Of a stretch of 64,000 bases of DNA, positions 1 to 11,205 are shown piece after piece. The notes beneath the pieces are model-generated. The model was not told where the DNA came from and did not search any database. It saw nothing but the letters and a program-made list of their open reading frames with translations. The stretch spans positions 186,001 through 250,000 of the forward strand of contig JARKIF010000030.1 of NCBI GenBank assembly GCA_029378245.1, read 5' to 3'. Each line of letters opens with the position of its first letter. Position 1 is the stretch's first letter. Position numbers and translations under genes: made by a program. This DNA comes from Roridomyces roridus (Eukaryota > Basidiomycota > Agaricomycetes > Agaricales > Mycenaceae).

Positions 1-2
1 TC

Positions 3-2490
3 GACGACCAGCCGTTCAACGTCAATGACCAGAACCTGTACAAGATTGACGACGACGACGAGGAGCCCTTCGACGGGCTGGTGGACGAGCTGCAGCTGCA
101 GCAAGATCAGGAGCAGCGAAAACGCAGGCAGCGACGATACGCACAAGACCTACAGCAGGAGCATCAGCGGGAGCAACGACGGCAGGGTGTTTCGTCGTCT
201 TCAGCAGCGTACCCCGAGGAAGACGTTGACCCCCAGCTCGCACAGAACATACGCAAGGTCATGCGAGAGGTTAGACCTAACGACCCCGCGTTCGCCGAAG
301 ACCCCAAACCCAAACACCCTTTGGTGCGCAAAGGAGATTGGGTCTTACTCGAACGGGATCCCCGTGTGGTAGCGTACGTGCTGGATGACAGTGCACGCCG
401 TTTCGTCGTCGCAAACATCGTCGTCGAAAACAAGACGGAAAACCCCGAGAACAAGACGGAAAACCCAAAAGGCCTGCGAATCCGCACCAAGCGCAAGCCA
501 GTGACGCGCAAAGCAGCCCCCGTGGTGCATCCCACTGCCGACGATCTCCGCCCCTTCAAAAGTGCCCATCTCCGATTTGCAAAACCTTACTGGGGACGTA
601 CCTCCTACGCTCTCAGTCCTGGCGATCGAGCCTTCGTCGTTGACGGTCCCCACTGCAAATTTAGTGGATTGGTCGACCACCTGCTGAAGAACGAGCATGG
701 CGAATTCGTGGCCGTGCTCGTCGGCTGGCCGTCTGAGACCCCGCATCCCACGATTTCGCAGCTGCGCCGACACCTTCTGGACCCAGGCCCCGTTCCCCGC
801 ATCTGTGATCGTGTGCTCGTGGTCGATGGGCCCTACCGAGACAAGGTGGCTACCATCGAGTCCATCGAAGGACACATCATCAGGATTGGGAACTCGTCGA
901 TGGTGGAGCCTGTAGAAGTGGAGATCGGGCACGTCGCTAGATATTTTTTACCAGGGGATTCGGTATGGATGGCTGGCGAGGACCAGGGCGGTCTTCTGAC
1001 GGAGATGCAGCCATCGCTGGGCATGGTTTCCATCCTTGTCGATCCGCAGAGAGGCTTGGTATGTGCTTGAATAATGCTCTGGGCACCCACTGACCGTGAA
1101 TGCTAGATGAAGGAAGTCCCTCAGTCAGAAATCCACTTCGACTGGTCGGATTATCTGGGGTCCTGGACGCGCATCATTCCTTGGGGTCCATTGACTGACC
1201 AAGACCACGAGCGCGAGGAGCTCAAACTGCGAGCTCTCGTTGACGATGCTTACAAGCTAATGAAGTCTGAGAAAAAATCCGCCGCCGGCGGTATAACCTC
1301 GCGGCGCAAGCTGGTGGCCATTGCGAAGGCTGAGCACGCGTATAGGCAGAATCGGTGGTGGGACGCCGTCCAAGAACTAAAGGTGGCGACGGACCTCGAG
1401 CTCGAGGACGACGAGCATATCACTCGTCGACTGGCGGCAGTAATCTCGGCTCGGGCGAATGGGGCACTCAAGAAAACTCGAGAGCACAGCGAAGATCTGA
1501 CGGATTTCAATCGTAAGATGATGAAGACGGGGCTGCGTTTTGAAGGATTGGAAGTCAAGATTATCGCTCCAAATTATGGGTCGCGCACACTGAAAGAAAT
1601 AATAACGGGGGACCACGACTCCGAGGCCCGTCGCCGGCGGGAGAAGCTTAACAATGCCAAGGAGCTCCTTCGCCTCTGCCGACATGATCTGGAAGGGATA
1701 TTGGCCACCGTCTCCTACGACAAACACGCGCCGGTCGAAAACGTCCCTATCGAGTACATCGTGGAATGGGAGTAAGTGAATTTGCATGTCTTCCCTTTGC
1801 ATGTATTCATTTGAATGTAGAACCCAAATCCCGCTCTCCCGCGCCGTCTATGTCAAGCACGGCTGGAATTCTCGCACCTTCCAGCTGCCCGAGCCTCTCC
1901 CTCCTGCCCCTGCTCCCCCGCCTGCACGACCACCGACTCCGCCGCCCGACCCCTCAAGTTCCTTGTTGCCGTTCGAGTTGCCCGGAGAGACAGACGGTTC
2001 CTGGCTCTATCAGGGCAACCGTTTTGTCGGCAAGTCCCTCGAGGTCGTGGTGCACATCACCGCCAAGACGAAAGGCACCAGGAAACTGACCATCCGAGAT
2101 ACACAGAAGAGCAAAGAAGGAATGGGCGGTTTTTTGTTGGTCGCAACGGAGTACACGAAGGACAGTGTGATGACTGTCTACGGGCTGCCTCCGAGCGGGG
2201 TCCCCGTCAAGTTTACGGGCAGTTGCCTTGCACCGTCGAGGGTACATTCAGACGGGGTTCGTGTCGACGAGCGCATGAATGAGCGCGTCGTGATTATCGG
2301 CGAGGATTCCCTCCACGATGTGTCGCACATTGGCCAATACGGCCTGGTCGTTGACAAGCTGCCGCCGGAGCATGCGGTCGTGCAGCATGAGGACCGTTCT
2401 CGCCACCAGTACCATTGGAAATCTCTGTGTATTTCTACAAACAAGGAACGCTACCAGGGCGAAACCTCATTTCCCGCGACGATCTTCTAG
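3..2490 (+). CDS. KOW-repeat protein, Spt5-like (5' partial)
   Basis: The reading frame is open to the left edge, so the start lies outside the window. Model: <3..1058, 1107..1771, 1821..2490 with TAG stop; both introns (48 and 49 nt) are GT-AG and keep phase. The N-terminal part is acidic (DDDDEE) then Gln/Arg-rich. Several KOW-like segments follow, each a short beta-type stretch with G-D/V-V-x-G: KGDWVLLE, GDRAFVVDGPHCKFSGLV, CDRVLVVDGPYRDKVATI, PGDSVWMAGEDQGGL, and a C-terminal VVIIGEDSLHDVSHIGQYG. A proline-rich linker is encoded near 1890-1960. KOW motifs of this spacing are typical of Spt5/NusG-type transcription elongation factors, but I see no NGN domain and length differs from true Spt5. 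It ends only 269 bp before the KDZ transposase ATG on the same strand, so it may be a passenger of that element (inference). Family assignment is fair; role is unknown. Confidence 0.7.
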
Positions 2491-2759
2491 AGTAATGTAC
2501 GTAGTCGCGCGCGTGTGTACATAGAAATGTCAATGCATTGGTCAAACCAATCCCCCTCGATTGCGTGACACGAATTCAAGTTTCCCAGAAAGTCGTCGGT
2601 GTCTGCCCTATTGTTCGTTGATCGCGAACGCCAATTGTTCGTCAGAATATTTCGTTGATCGCCAAGGCCTACATATTGTTGTTCGTTGACAAGGTGAAAC
2701 TCCTTTGCCAACTCCTCAATTCCCCTTCTCACATCGCTTTACTCTTCTCAAGAAACACC
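2491..2759 (+). promoter_or_regulatory. Spacer between KOW gene and KDZ gene
   Basis: Short intergenic stretch that must hold the KOW 3' UTR and the KDZ promoter. It contains repeated TTCGTTGATCGC / TTGTTCGTTGA motifs between about 2605 and 2690. The KDZ start is in a good context (CACCATGG). No clear TATA box. Confidence 0.35.
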
Positions 2760-5700
2760 ATGGGTCGTTTGACCGCGAAGGATATCGAGGCAGTCAAGGC
2801 GTCGAGCTCCAAAGCCACCGCCCCCCCCAAACTTTTCCCGGTCAAAACCCCTGCGAACCTACTCAAGAAGAAGAATGCCAAAGAACCCGAACCCCTCGTA
2901 TTCTACGCCAACGGCCAGACTTTGAGCCAGCGCCTCCAGAAACCTCCCCAAGGCCAAGTCGGGTGGCGCGATGCGCGCAGCCGAGGAGGACCCCAGTCCT
3001 CCCCGACCAAACGGCAATATGCAGACGTTGCCTTGGCCAGTGAGGACAACTATGTTACAGCGGACTACATCCCAGGTCAGCCAGCTGCGCAGACGAGCCG
3101 CGCCGTGAAGAAGAGCAATCAATGGCACCGATGGACACACGAAGTCATCCCCGCGCTGGTGCCCGTGTTCGTCGATCTCATGCATCAGACTAAGTCCCTG
3201 CGCGACACTGCGGAACTGAGGCTGCAACATTCGGATTGCGCGTGCGCCAAACGCGCACTGTATGTCGCTGTAGTTCGGCTCAACGGTGCGTGTGCTTTGA
3301 AACCTTTACGACAGTGTTGTCATCGACCGAGGTCCGATCAGGTCTGACCGGGTTTATCTGATCCGGTCAGACTGTTGACCGCAATGGTCGGACTCGCAGT
3401 GATGGCCCATCAAATGTCGACAAATTGTACTTATTCCGCTCGTATTGCGCTAATATCAACGTCTCCACGGATTAAGTTACAAATCTAAGTCCTAGTGCAT
3501 CCCCTTGTGAGCCCCCGAAGACATCCTGTGCCTCTCCCGGTCTCGCCGCCGCTCTCGGTCCCGATCCCACTGTCGCCGCCTGGCTCGCGTCCATCTCCTG
3601 CTCCTCTGCATCCAACGACGCTCTCCCCACATCCCAATAGAACGCAAGATTTCGCTCCGTCTCGTCCGCGGGGTAAATGAACACTTCCTCAAGCAACACC
3701 TTCTTGAAGCGCGCAGGTACTCTCGCGCGGGGGTTATATTTAGTGGGTGCGGGTTGTGATGTTGTGCCCGAGTCTTCGTCTTCGTCGTTTCCTTCCCCCT
3801 CATCTCGCTCTGCCTCTGCGGTGGCCATCCCGATGAGTGCAGCGGAAAGCTGTTCAAACTCGTTCTCCACAGTCTCCAAGTCACCCATCTCGGCCGCCGT
3901 CAGTTGACCCGAGCCACCCTCTGCTTCCTCTCTCGATCCCTCCCCATCTGACTCGTTCCCCTCCTCCATCTGCTGCGGAACCATGTCATCGAGGCTGCAG
4001 TGCCGAGGCTTGCGCGGGGGAATTCGCCCCTCGTTTGCATGTGTCTGTAGACGATCCGCACGAACCAGCGACGTCTTGTGCACCTTCTGTGGATTCAGCC
4101 GATTACGGCGTTTGGAGTGAATCATGCCGAAGTCCGAGAAGACTCGTTCGGGGCCGGCAGAATTCGGTAGGATGCTGTGGATCCGGATCGCAAGTGCAAT
4201 GAACATTGAACGTCCGGCCGTCGGGGGTGCACTGCCCGTTAGATGGCGAAAAATTGTAACGAGCGGTAGAGGGGTTTTCTAAAAGGAACAGGTCAATCAA
4301 CGCGGAGGACCCAGTGATGGACGGAAAAAGACAGACTCGGGCTTTTGCTGCGTCGACGTAGTCTTGCAGCATGATGCTCTCGTCGGAGAAAAACCCAGAG
4401 TTGTCCTGCCAATCGGCGCAGGCCTGAGTGAAATCGATGTCTCCGGTAGGGTCGTATCGCAACAGACGCTTGACAGCGCGCCTAATCATCTGGAAAAAAA
4501 TTGACCGGAGGGTGTACTTCGGCATTGAAGTATTTATCGCGCACCAGCGGGTTCAAGTACACCGCAAGTAACATGAGCTCTTGGTCGGTCGCCTTCCAGC
4601 GGCGCTCCAAGCTGGCAAGGACGGCATCCTTCATGGCAGCCTCGTGTTCAGGCAGAGAGGAGAAGTAGCGATAGAGATTTCCGAGAGTGAGGACGACCAT
4701 ATCGAGTCTGCAGTATGGCGCCTGCAGGTTTGTAGAAGCGATCGCAAGCGGCTCGAGATGTTTGGCGGCACTGGATATGCAATGAGAGCCCGTCTTGTGC
4801 ACGAAAATAAAATAAAAACCCCACCGCTTGATGTTCGCCCAAAACTGAGGAGACGACGCGGTAGCCATAGCGCTCTCAGCGACTGCAATCTGTTCCTGTT
4901 TGCGGCCTATACAAGTACGAAGTTTGTCGCGATGGGCGATGACGGTGATGGTAATGGCATCTTCCAAAAGGATGAGCCGTCGGAGGCAGCAGTATTGAGA
5001 AAGCCAGCGCGTCAAAACGGGGAGTAATAGCATGAGGACGATGACACGAGTCCGAAGCTGTTCTGCGCGGAGACACTCGAGCGGAAAATAATGGTGAATG
5101 AAAAATTTGATCAGCTCGATCGCTTTTTTGATGTCTTCGAGCCAGGGTTCCTTGACTGCAAGGGCGTTACCGGTGATGAGGTGCATCTGGTGCGCCCAAC
5201 ACTCGAATACAGCAATCCAATTCATATTCTCCTTGATTAGACGTCGCATCTTCTTGCCGTCAGGGCCATTGTCGGTGCAAATCGCGATGACGTCCACACC
5301 GTACTTGTCGAGAGCATATCGGAGGTCGGTTTTGACAATCTCGTACAACTCGTCGCCCGTCTTTGGCCGCAACATCTTCTGCGAGCTCATCGAGTATCCG
5401 TCCAGAGAGTTTACGTCGGTCAGGGATGGTGTATGCAGGTAGATATTTTTCGAAAAAAGACCTGAACTCGGGGTTTGTGACTGCGTTCCAAGAGAAACCG
5501 CAGACAGTGAAAAGCGAACAAAGGTCTCGCTCGAATTGCTCCTGTGAGGGAGGAGACGACTGTATACTGGAGTAGGTGGAGTCGGTGGATGTTTTACGCC
5601 GTTTGGGTGGTGGGCCGACGAAAGGAGATGGTGATTGATAGACGGGAGGGGACGGGGAGTGTTGGAATGGCATCGCACCAAACGTTTGTGACAGCAGTGA

Positions 5701-8700
5701 AGGGATTGGGGCCGGGGACGGCGAGAAGGACATGGATGGAGAGTAGGAGGGGCCAGCAGAGCTGTTTGTGAAGAATCCTTGGCCGGTGTTCATCGTGTAC
5801 TGACTGTTGGCTGCTGCCATTGAGGTGCGCTTGGCAGAGAACTCGTCCGCCTCTTTGATAATGGTGTCGCGTAGTGCAGCTTCTGCAGGGTTATTGTTGA
5901 TGACACTGCAGTTCAGCAGATGTGTTCGCAGATTGGACGTCTTTCCGGAGATGTAGGAATGGTGTTGGGACGCTGTGAAAAGTCAGCTCACAATGCGGCG
6001 CGTGCCAGCGTATAACGACGCACCAGCGATATACCACTCTTTATCCGACTTTTGAGGGCCCATTTCGATCTGCAGCAGCCTCTGAGACGCCTCATTCGCC
6101 TTTGACTGAGCTATCCACGGCCTCATCTCTGCCAGGCACCACGCTCGATCGTGTCCAGCCTGCTTCACTCCGTCGGTATGGAAACCGTGCCAAAGAGGCT
6201 GTCGTTTCGTCGCATTGGGGTCATCAGCCTTTCGGCTACGCTGTTGGGGGCCAGACATGGGCAGGGGGAGGAAGACGCGCGCAGACGCGTCGTGGTGATT
6301 GGCAAAAGAGTGATGGGAATCTATTTCTAAATACAGACTTGACTTGATGCGACCTTGATCTGACCCGGTCCGACCTCCGCCAGTCAACCGCTGACATCTG
6401 ACCTTTGACCCGTCAAGTCGGACCTTGACAACACTGCTTTACGATGTATTCTGACTTTCACAAGCAATTGAGCATCAACGCGTCGACGTCTGCAAGTGCT
6501 CGCCTGCCCCAGCTACGCTGCTCCGAGCGGGATTGTTTCCCTGCTCGCCGGTCCACCCGAGCTTGGCCGTCGACATCAACGTACTCGACTTTGCGATGAC
6601 GCTGTTCGTGAACATGACGCCGAACAATACCGCCTTCAGTAATACCTTGGAGGCGTTTCTGCGGGGTCGCGGCTACAAGCTCACGACCAGGGCAAGTCCT
6701 TTGCATCTGAGACGTGCCTGTACTGACTAGAACGATTTAGGATACTCTGCGGATCCGGTTTGGCAACGCGCTCGAGTGGTATACCAGTTTGCAGCATGCC
6801 ACGCATGCCGCCGTTGACGCCACTCTCGAACTCGTCCGAGAGACGGTGATTGGTCCGAGCATCGCGAGCCCCGCATCCCCGTCGACAACTCCTGCGGGCT
6901 CAAGACCATGCACCCCGCCGCCACCGAGCCCCTCAGGCTCAGACTCGGACTCTTCAAGATCCGCGCCAGCAACCCCTACGGCAGCGCGTCCTGTGCCACC
7001 AGCGCCGTCTGGACGTAAAAGGCGGGCGCCAGACCGGGAGCACGAGCACGAGAGCAAGGCCAATCCTTTCCCAGACCCTCCGCCTCGCACGCGCCCTTCC
7101 GACTACTTGATCAGCCGGTGTCCGACTTGCTTTGGCGGCCTCGTCCACGACCCCACGGCTGCCTGCGACATCCACGTCTGTGCAGACGCTTGCTTTACTC
7201 AGAAGCGCCGGCGCGGTGGTCCTCGCGATCCCCCACGCACGCACCCTAACACGGTTTTCGTTCCCGAGCACACGACAGACGAGATGGGGGCTCATGTCGA
7301 GGACGTGCGTCCCGTTAGAGGTCAAACAAAGAAGCGAGCCAGACCTTCGGAGGAGGAAGATCATTACGAGCACCAGGACCTGCGAGTTCCGCGCACCGTG
7401 CTGGACGACTGTCGGGACTCCTTCATCGCTGCAGACGAGAAGCGCGAGAAGGCCAGCACCAAGTTCTTCGAGGATACGGGCGTGATGGGTCTCCTTTGCC
7501 GCCACGACCGTGTTTTGTGGCTGGTGAATATGCGGAGCTCGAGCGAGAAGCAGTACTTCGTGCTCGTGCTCTTGGAGACGCTGTTTCAGCATCTCCCGCT
7601 TAACATACGCATTGGAATCCTCTACGATATCGCCTGCCAGCTCCACCGTTCCTGCGTCAAGTACAAGTTCATGGAGCGGTACATGGACCGCATGATATTC
7701 GCGGTGTCCGTCTTCCACGCGTTCGGGCATCGTTGGCCGTGCCAGTTGATATACCATCCCATGAAGTGCTGTGGGTTTGGGCACACCAACGGCGAAGGCT
7801 GCGAGCGCTTTTGGCACTCGATCAGCAAGCTCATTGCTTATCTGCGAGTCACTGGGGTAAGTTCTCCCTTCGTTTTTAGAATCACCGCAGACGCTAACGA
7901 ATAATCAGTATCATGTGCGTTTGTACACTATCGACAGTCAAATTCAGCACGCAGACAAGATGAGTCTCGGGCGCATGGGCTCCTGGATCCTTCGCCGCAC
8001 CGAGCACTGCGAGAACAAGATGCGCGAGGCGCGCGCGGACTTGGTGGCCTGCGGCGTTCCCGTGGCTCAACTTAGGGTGCAATGGGCGGATCAGGTGAAG
8101 GTTCAGACTCAGCCGCTGAAGTGTAAGTGTTCTTTCTTCATTCTGGTGGGCGTCCTATACTAATGTTGACCTCAGCGCAGTCGAAGAACGCCGCCAAACA
8201 AGCCGTGGATACAATCATTGCTGCCCGCGCCAAGCAACAGCAACTCTGGCAGCGGTGGAAAGCCCTGAGCGAGACGCAGGTGAATGAGGACGCCGACGCC
8301 GAAGCACACGACTATGCAACGACCCATGTCCAAGACGCGCTCAAAGCATGGGAAACTCAAGCTGCAAAGACCAAGCAACTCAAGCGCACCCTCGGCGTCA
8401 ACGACAGCACCATTCTCAAGAAACTCAAGTTCACCGACTATTACACCGCCCGCATGAACGCAAGAGCTGTCAAGGACCGTCTTCGCGCCCGCTTGCGAGA
8501 CCGTAAATTCGAAATGGACCCCATTGAGCGTTCGGTACGACGTACTCGCAGTGGTACGTCTCATATTCACGCTACCGAATCCAGCCGCTGACGCGGCGAG
8601 AGCAGAAAACCAGCGCAACGAACACGCAGGAGCAGCCATTAAGCGCCGCGAGCCCAATATCAGTCGTTTGGTGCAGACGTACAACAAACTCTGCGAGCAG

Positions 8701-9393
8701 ATCCAGAGCTTGATCTCCAAGAAGAAGGCGCCTCCTCATTCCGTGGCCCCGTTGCCCGTGCCGTCCAAAGGCATCTACCAGCTGGACGTTGACGATGTCA
8801 TCTGGCAGGACCTTGGCTTGGACGAGGAGGAGAGCCGACCTCCGTTGTGGTTAAGCGACGAAAAAGTGCGGACGGGCATACGGGCAATGTTGATGGTGGA
8901 TCGCTGTAACGAGGAGTCTGCGCGCCTGACGCGCGAGCATGCACATCTGTTCGTCTGGTTCCAGAATGAGTGGAAGACGATACAGATGGCGATTGCTCAG
9001 TCAGAGGGTACGTATTCTTTCTGTTCTGGCGAGGAGTGTGCTCAATCCGACCTAGGTGCGGTTCGTTATCAGATGGAACGTCGACGCGAGGAGCTGCTGC
9101 AGCTCTGTGTGCTCTGGCGGAAGTCGTTAGACCGCATACCGCTACCGACAGAGCAGCAATGGGGACCGACGGATGATGAGTTTCTGGTGTGTGAGATAGC
9201 GGAGGCTACCGCGGCCTGGGGTGATGGAGAGCAGGTGATGGAGAGCGAGGACGAGGATTTGTCGGACGAGGATGAGCAGGAGGATGAGGATGAGGCTATT
9301 TTCCACGTCGTTGCGGCGGTGGAACGGGCTGACAACCACCGAGCGGGGGACGAAGTGGACGCGCTGTCTTGGGATGACGATGCCGAATTGTAA
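2760..9393 (+). CDS. KDZ-superfamily transposase
   Basis: DNA transposase of the fungal Kyakuja-Dileera-Zisupton group, expected to cut and move its own element. Model: 2760..3285, 6465..6691, 6741..7856, 7909..8122, 8176..8553, 8606..9007, 9056..9393; phases agree and the sum is 3201 nt (1066 aa), a usual KDZ length. Visible parts: N-terminal WHRWTHEVIPAL block and Cys-rich HSDCACAK; CKCSPAP...LFPCSPVHPSLAVD, typical of the KDZ-associated cysteine cluster; a second cluster CPTCFGG...CDIHVCADAC; the RNase H-type core with candidate acidic residues in HVCAD, YDIACQ and NGEGCERFWHS; a long helical C-terminus ending in an acidic tail. Intron 1 (3286-6464) contains a complete hAT transposon; without it and one target copy the intron would be 46 nt. 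Intron 2 (6692-6740) starts GC. The KDZ termini were not identified. Whether the long intron is spliced decides if the gene works. Confidence 0.9.
3304..3311. repeat. Left target-site duplication of the hAT element
   Basis: CTTTACGA, identical to 6437-6444. It lies 18 nt inside KDZ intron 1. Confidence 0.95.
3312..6436 (-). mobile_element. hAT DNA transposon inserted in KDZ intron 1
   Basis: Element of 3125 bp bounded by an 11-bp perfect terminal inverted repeat, CAGTGTTGTCA, which fits the hAT superfamily. It is flanked by a perfect 8-bp target duplication, CTTTACGA (3304-3311 and 6437-6444), the size expected for hAT. Subterminal regions are rich in GGTCAGA/GGTCCGA-like motifs. It encodes a hAT transposase on the minus strand. 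Removing the element plus one target copy leaves a 46-nt intron with GTGCGT donor, a CTGAC branch site and AAG acceptor. Confidence 0.95.
3472..6258 (-). pseudogene. hAT transposase, degenerate
   Basis: Begins at the ATG on 6258 with a BED/zinc-finger-type N-terminus (PLWHGFHTDGVKQ, then after an intron KTSNLRTHLLNC), continues with an S/P-rich linker, the RNase H region (AICTDNGPDGKKMRRL, CWAHQMHL) and ends with the hAT dimerisation region (ILPNSAGPERVFSDFG...HSKRRNRL) and an acidic tail. Two breaks are visible. Around 5390 the frame jumps from ...RILDELAEDV to KTGDELYEIV, with about 50 residues of the usual catalytic N-part missing. At about 4495-4501 a T-run shifts the frame between VNFF and QMIRRAVKRL. 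One more intron probably lies before the C-terminal block near 4210-4290. Probably not able to make an active enzyme; homopolymer sequencing error could explain the second break only. Confidence 0.75.
6437..6444. repeat. Right target-site duplication of the hAT element
   Basis: CTTTACGA, identical to 3304-3311; it is followed by the branch site and acceptor of the interrupted KDZ intron. Confidence 0.95.
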
Positions 9394-9559
9394 CAGTAAA
9401 TCTTCTTTTTAATATTAACTTACGCGTATGTACATTGCAGAACGCGACGCGTGTGTATTTATTTGTTGTTCATATACACAGAAGTTGGCGCGTTGTGCGT
9501 GACGCGATGCGTTGTGGGTTCAAATTATCGCACCGTAAGTAGCCAAACATGCTCCACAG

Positions 9560-9690
9560 GACAGAGCTGAACGAACAATAGGTCGCGTATTCAATGGACA
9601 GTGGCCGTACCGCTTGTCCCACGAGACACAGCTAAATGCATAATAGGTCGCGTGTTCGACGGACAATGGGCCGTGCCTCTTGGCCCACGA
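9560..9690 (+). repeat. ~65-bp imperfect direct duplication upstream of the Cys-rich gene
   Basis: Both copies carry AATAGGTCGCGT (9577 and 9642), a TTCRAYGGACARTGG-like stretch and a CTTGKCCCACGA-like end. They lie 110-240 bp before the start of the next gene, in promoter position. Confidence 0.7.
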
Positions 9691-9741
9691 ACAATACGAG
9701 AAGGACATCCCAATTTGGACACAGCAGGCTCGTCCGTCGGG

Positions 9742-9748
9742 TATAAAA
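9742..9748 (+). promoter_or_regulatory. TATA box
   Basis: GGTATAAAAACC, about 55 bp before the ATG at 9800. Confidence 0.5.
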
Positions 9749-9799
9749 ACCGTCAAGAAATGTTCGTCCATTCCTCTGTCCCACTCCATTCCTCTACTC

Positions 9800-10672
9800 A
9801 TGCCTGCCACACGAACCATTCCCTCGCGTACTTCCCTAACCACCACATCCGCACTTGTACAACGCCGTCTGCGGCCCCTCCCCGGCTCGCAGCACGTTGA
9901 GCTCTTCGACGTCGGTGCCACCCGTCCGGGGCGCGACGAGTACACCCCAGCGACAGCAATCCTCCTCACGAAGGAGAGACTTGACGCGCAGGCGGTGCAC
10001 CAACCCACGACTTGTGTTTGCGTCGAGTGCGACCGCCCAATTTCTCTTTGGCAGTTCGGAGAATACGGGATGTCCAAAGACGACCCGTTGAAACTCGAGT
10101 ACACCTGGTTGGTCTGCAAAGGTTGTTGGCAGTACAAATGGCCGCTGAATCCGGCTGCCAATTGGGGTGACAAGCCTGAGGTGTGTGTTCCCAATGACTT
10201 TCGTTGCGCTCCGGCTTATCTGTGACGATTCAGTGCACCTGCCCCGCCGGCGTCCCTGCCGAATATCGTGATGATTGCCTCTTGCACAATGGTGAGTGTT
10301 CCTGCTTTCTGCCCCGCCCGCCGGCGCTGACGTTCATCTAGTTCCCGGAGTTGTGGCCGTCCCCTGGGGCACTCGGATCGAACGGCAAATCGGGTGGTCC
10401 GAGGCCGGGGAGGTTTTAGATCGTTGGCGCGAGCAGGCCGAGGCCCGCTGGGATGAATTGCGGAAGATTCTGCCCTCCACTGACCGCCGGGTGCATCGCA
10501 TTCGAGCCCAAGTGGACGCGGCGTACGACCGAATTGATGAGTGGCTGGCCACTCCCCGCCATCTGTTCAAATTGCGTGAGTGTAAACCTATTCTCTCACG
10601 TCGCGTGCACTCAATTGTTCGGCAGCTCCTCCACTTGTCCTCGAGCCGCTGCCCCAGAACCGTCTTCCTTAG
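9800..10672 (+). CDS. Cys-rich protein of unknown function, downstream of KDZ
   Basis: Model 9800..10180, 10234..10291, 10342..10575, 10626..10672 gives 239 aa; three GT-AG introns of about 50 nt all keep phase, and a TATA box precedes the start. The protein has three Cys pairs that could bind zinc: CVCVEC near residue 75, VCKGC near 107, and CTCPAG...C near 128-142. The second half is helical and charged (ERQIGWSEAGEVLDRWREQAEARW, cut here as separate blocks of charged residues), then a Pro-rich end. I do not recognise the family. It follows the KDZ stop by 406 bp on the same strand, so the KOW, KDZ and this gene form a head-to-tail trio. A role as a DNA-binding accessory of the element is only a guess. 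Confidence 0.7.
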
Positions 10673-11205
10673 CTTATATAGCTCAACCGCCGTGCTTAGC
10701 CTTTTGGTTCATTCCTATAGTTCTTTCTACTTTACTTCTGTTGTCCCGTTGGCGTTGTATTCCAGCAATTCAATGATTTTTAATCATCTCGTTCGAAAAT
10801 TACTTGATTCGGACGATATGGGTTGTTGTGGCGTCATGTTTGGACAGCACAGCAATCGACGAATCCGGAAATGCCGACTTGATTGGCAGTTTATCATTTT
10901 GTTATTAAGATTGACACCGACTGGAATTCTATTCCCCGGGGCAACCCTACACCTGGTATGCCCAGGTTTTTATTGGGCAGCACGATTATATTTTTTCAAA
11001 GATCTTTCGTTGGATGCGGCAGGGACCTAGGAAGTATGAGTCGTTACCCCAGAAATGTCCATTTGGCCTATCAGTAATGCCTGTCCCCTCCATTATTCGC
11101 CGAAACCCGGCGGTCCCGCGTTCAATCCCGGCTGTCGACATCTTCAATTATGCTTTTTGGTCAGCGTGATCATCTTTGTTTTATCAGGCCTGCCATACAC
11201 AGCAA
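10673..11205. other. No gene seen
   Basis: AT-richer stretch between the Cys-rich gene and the palindrome array. Open frames here carry no recognisable domain. Confidence 0.4.

Larger units (their letters stand above)
9394..9799 (+). other. Intergenic spacer with promoter repeats
   Basis: No gene. Holds two imperfect ~65-bp direct copies (9560-9624, 9625-9690) and a TATA box ahead of the next gene. Confidence 0.5.

Noticed and set aside
345..932. Antisense frame of 195 codons within the KOW gene
   Set aside because: Shadow of the sense exon; the sense frame has consistent introns and KOW motifs.
6954..7817. Antisense frame of 287 codons within the KDZ gene
   Set aside because: Shadow of the long GC-rich KDZ exon.
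2760..10672. TET/JBP-type dioxygenase expected beside a KDZ transposase
   Set aside because: I looked for it on both strands around the KDZ gene and saw no HxD...H-type domain.
11090..11140. tRNA-like GCGTTCAATCCCGG
   Set aside because: The stem does not pair and there is no acceptor stem.
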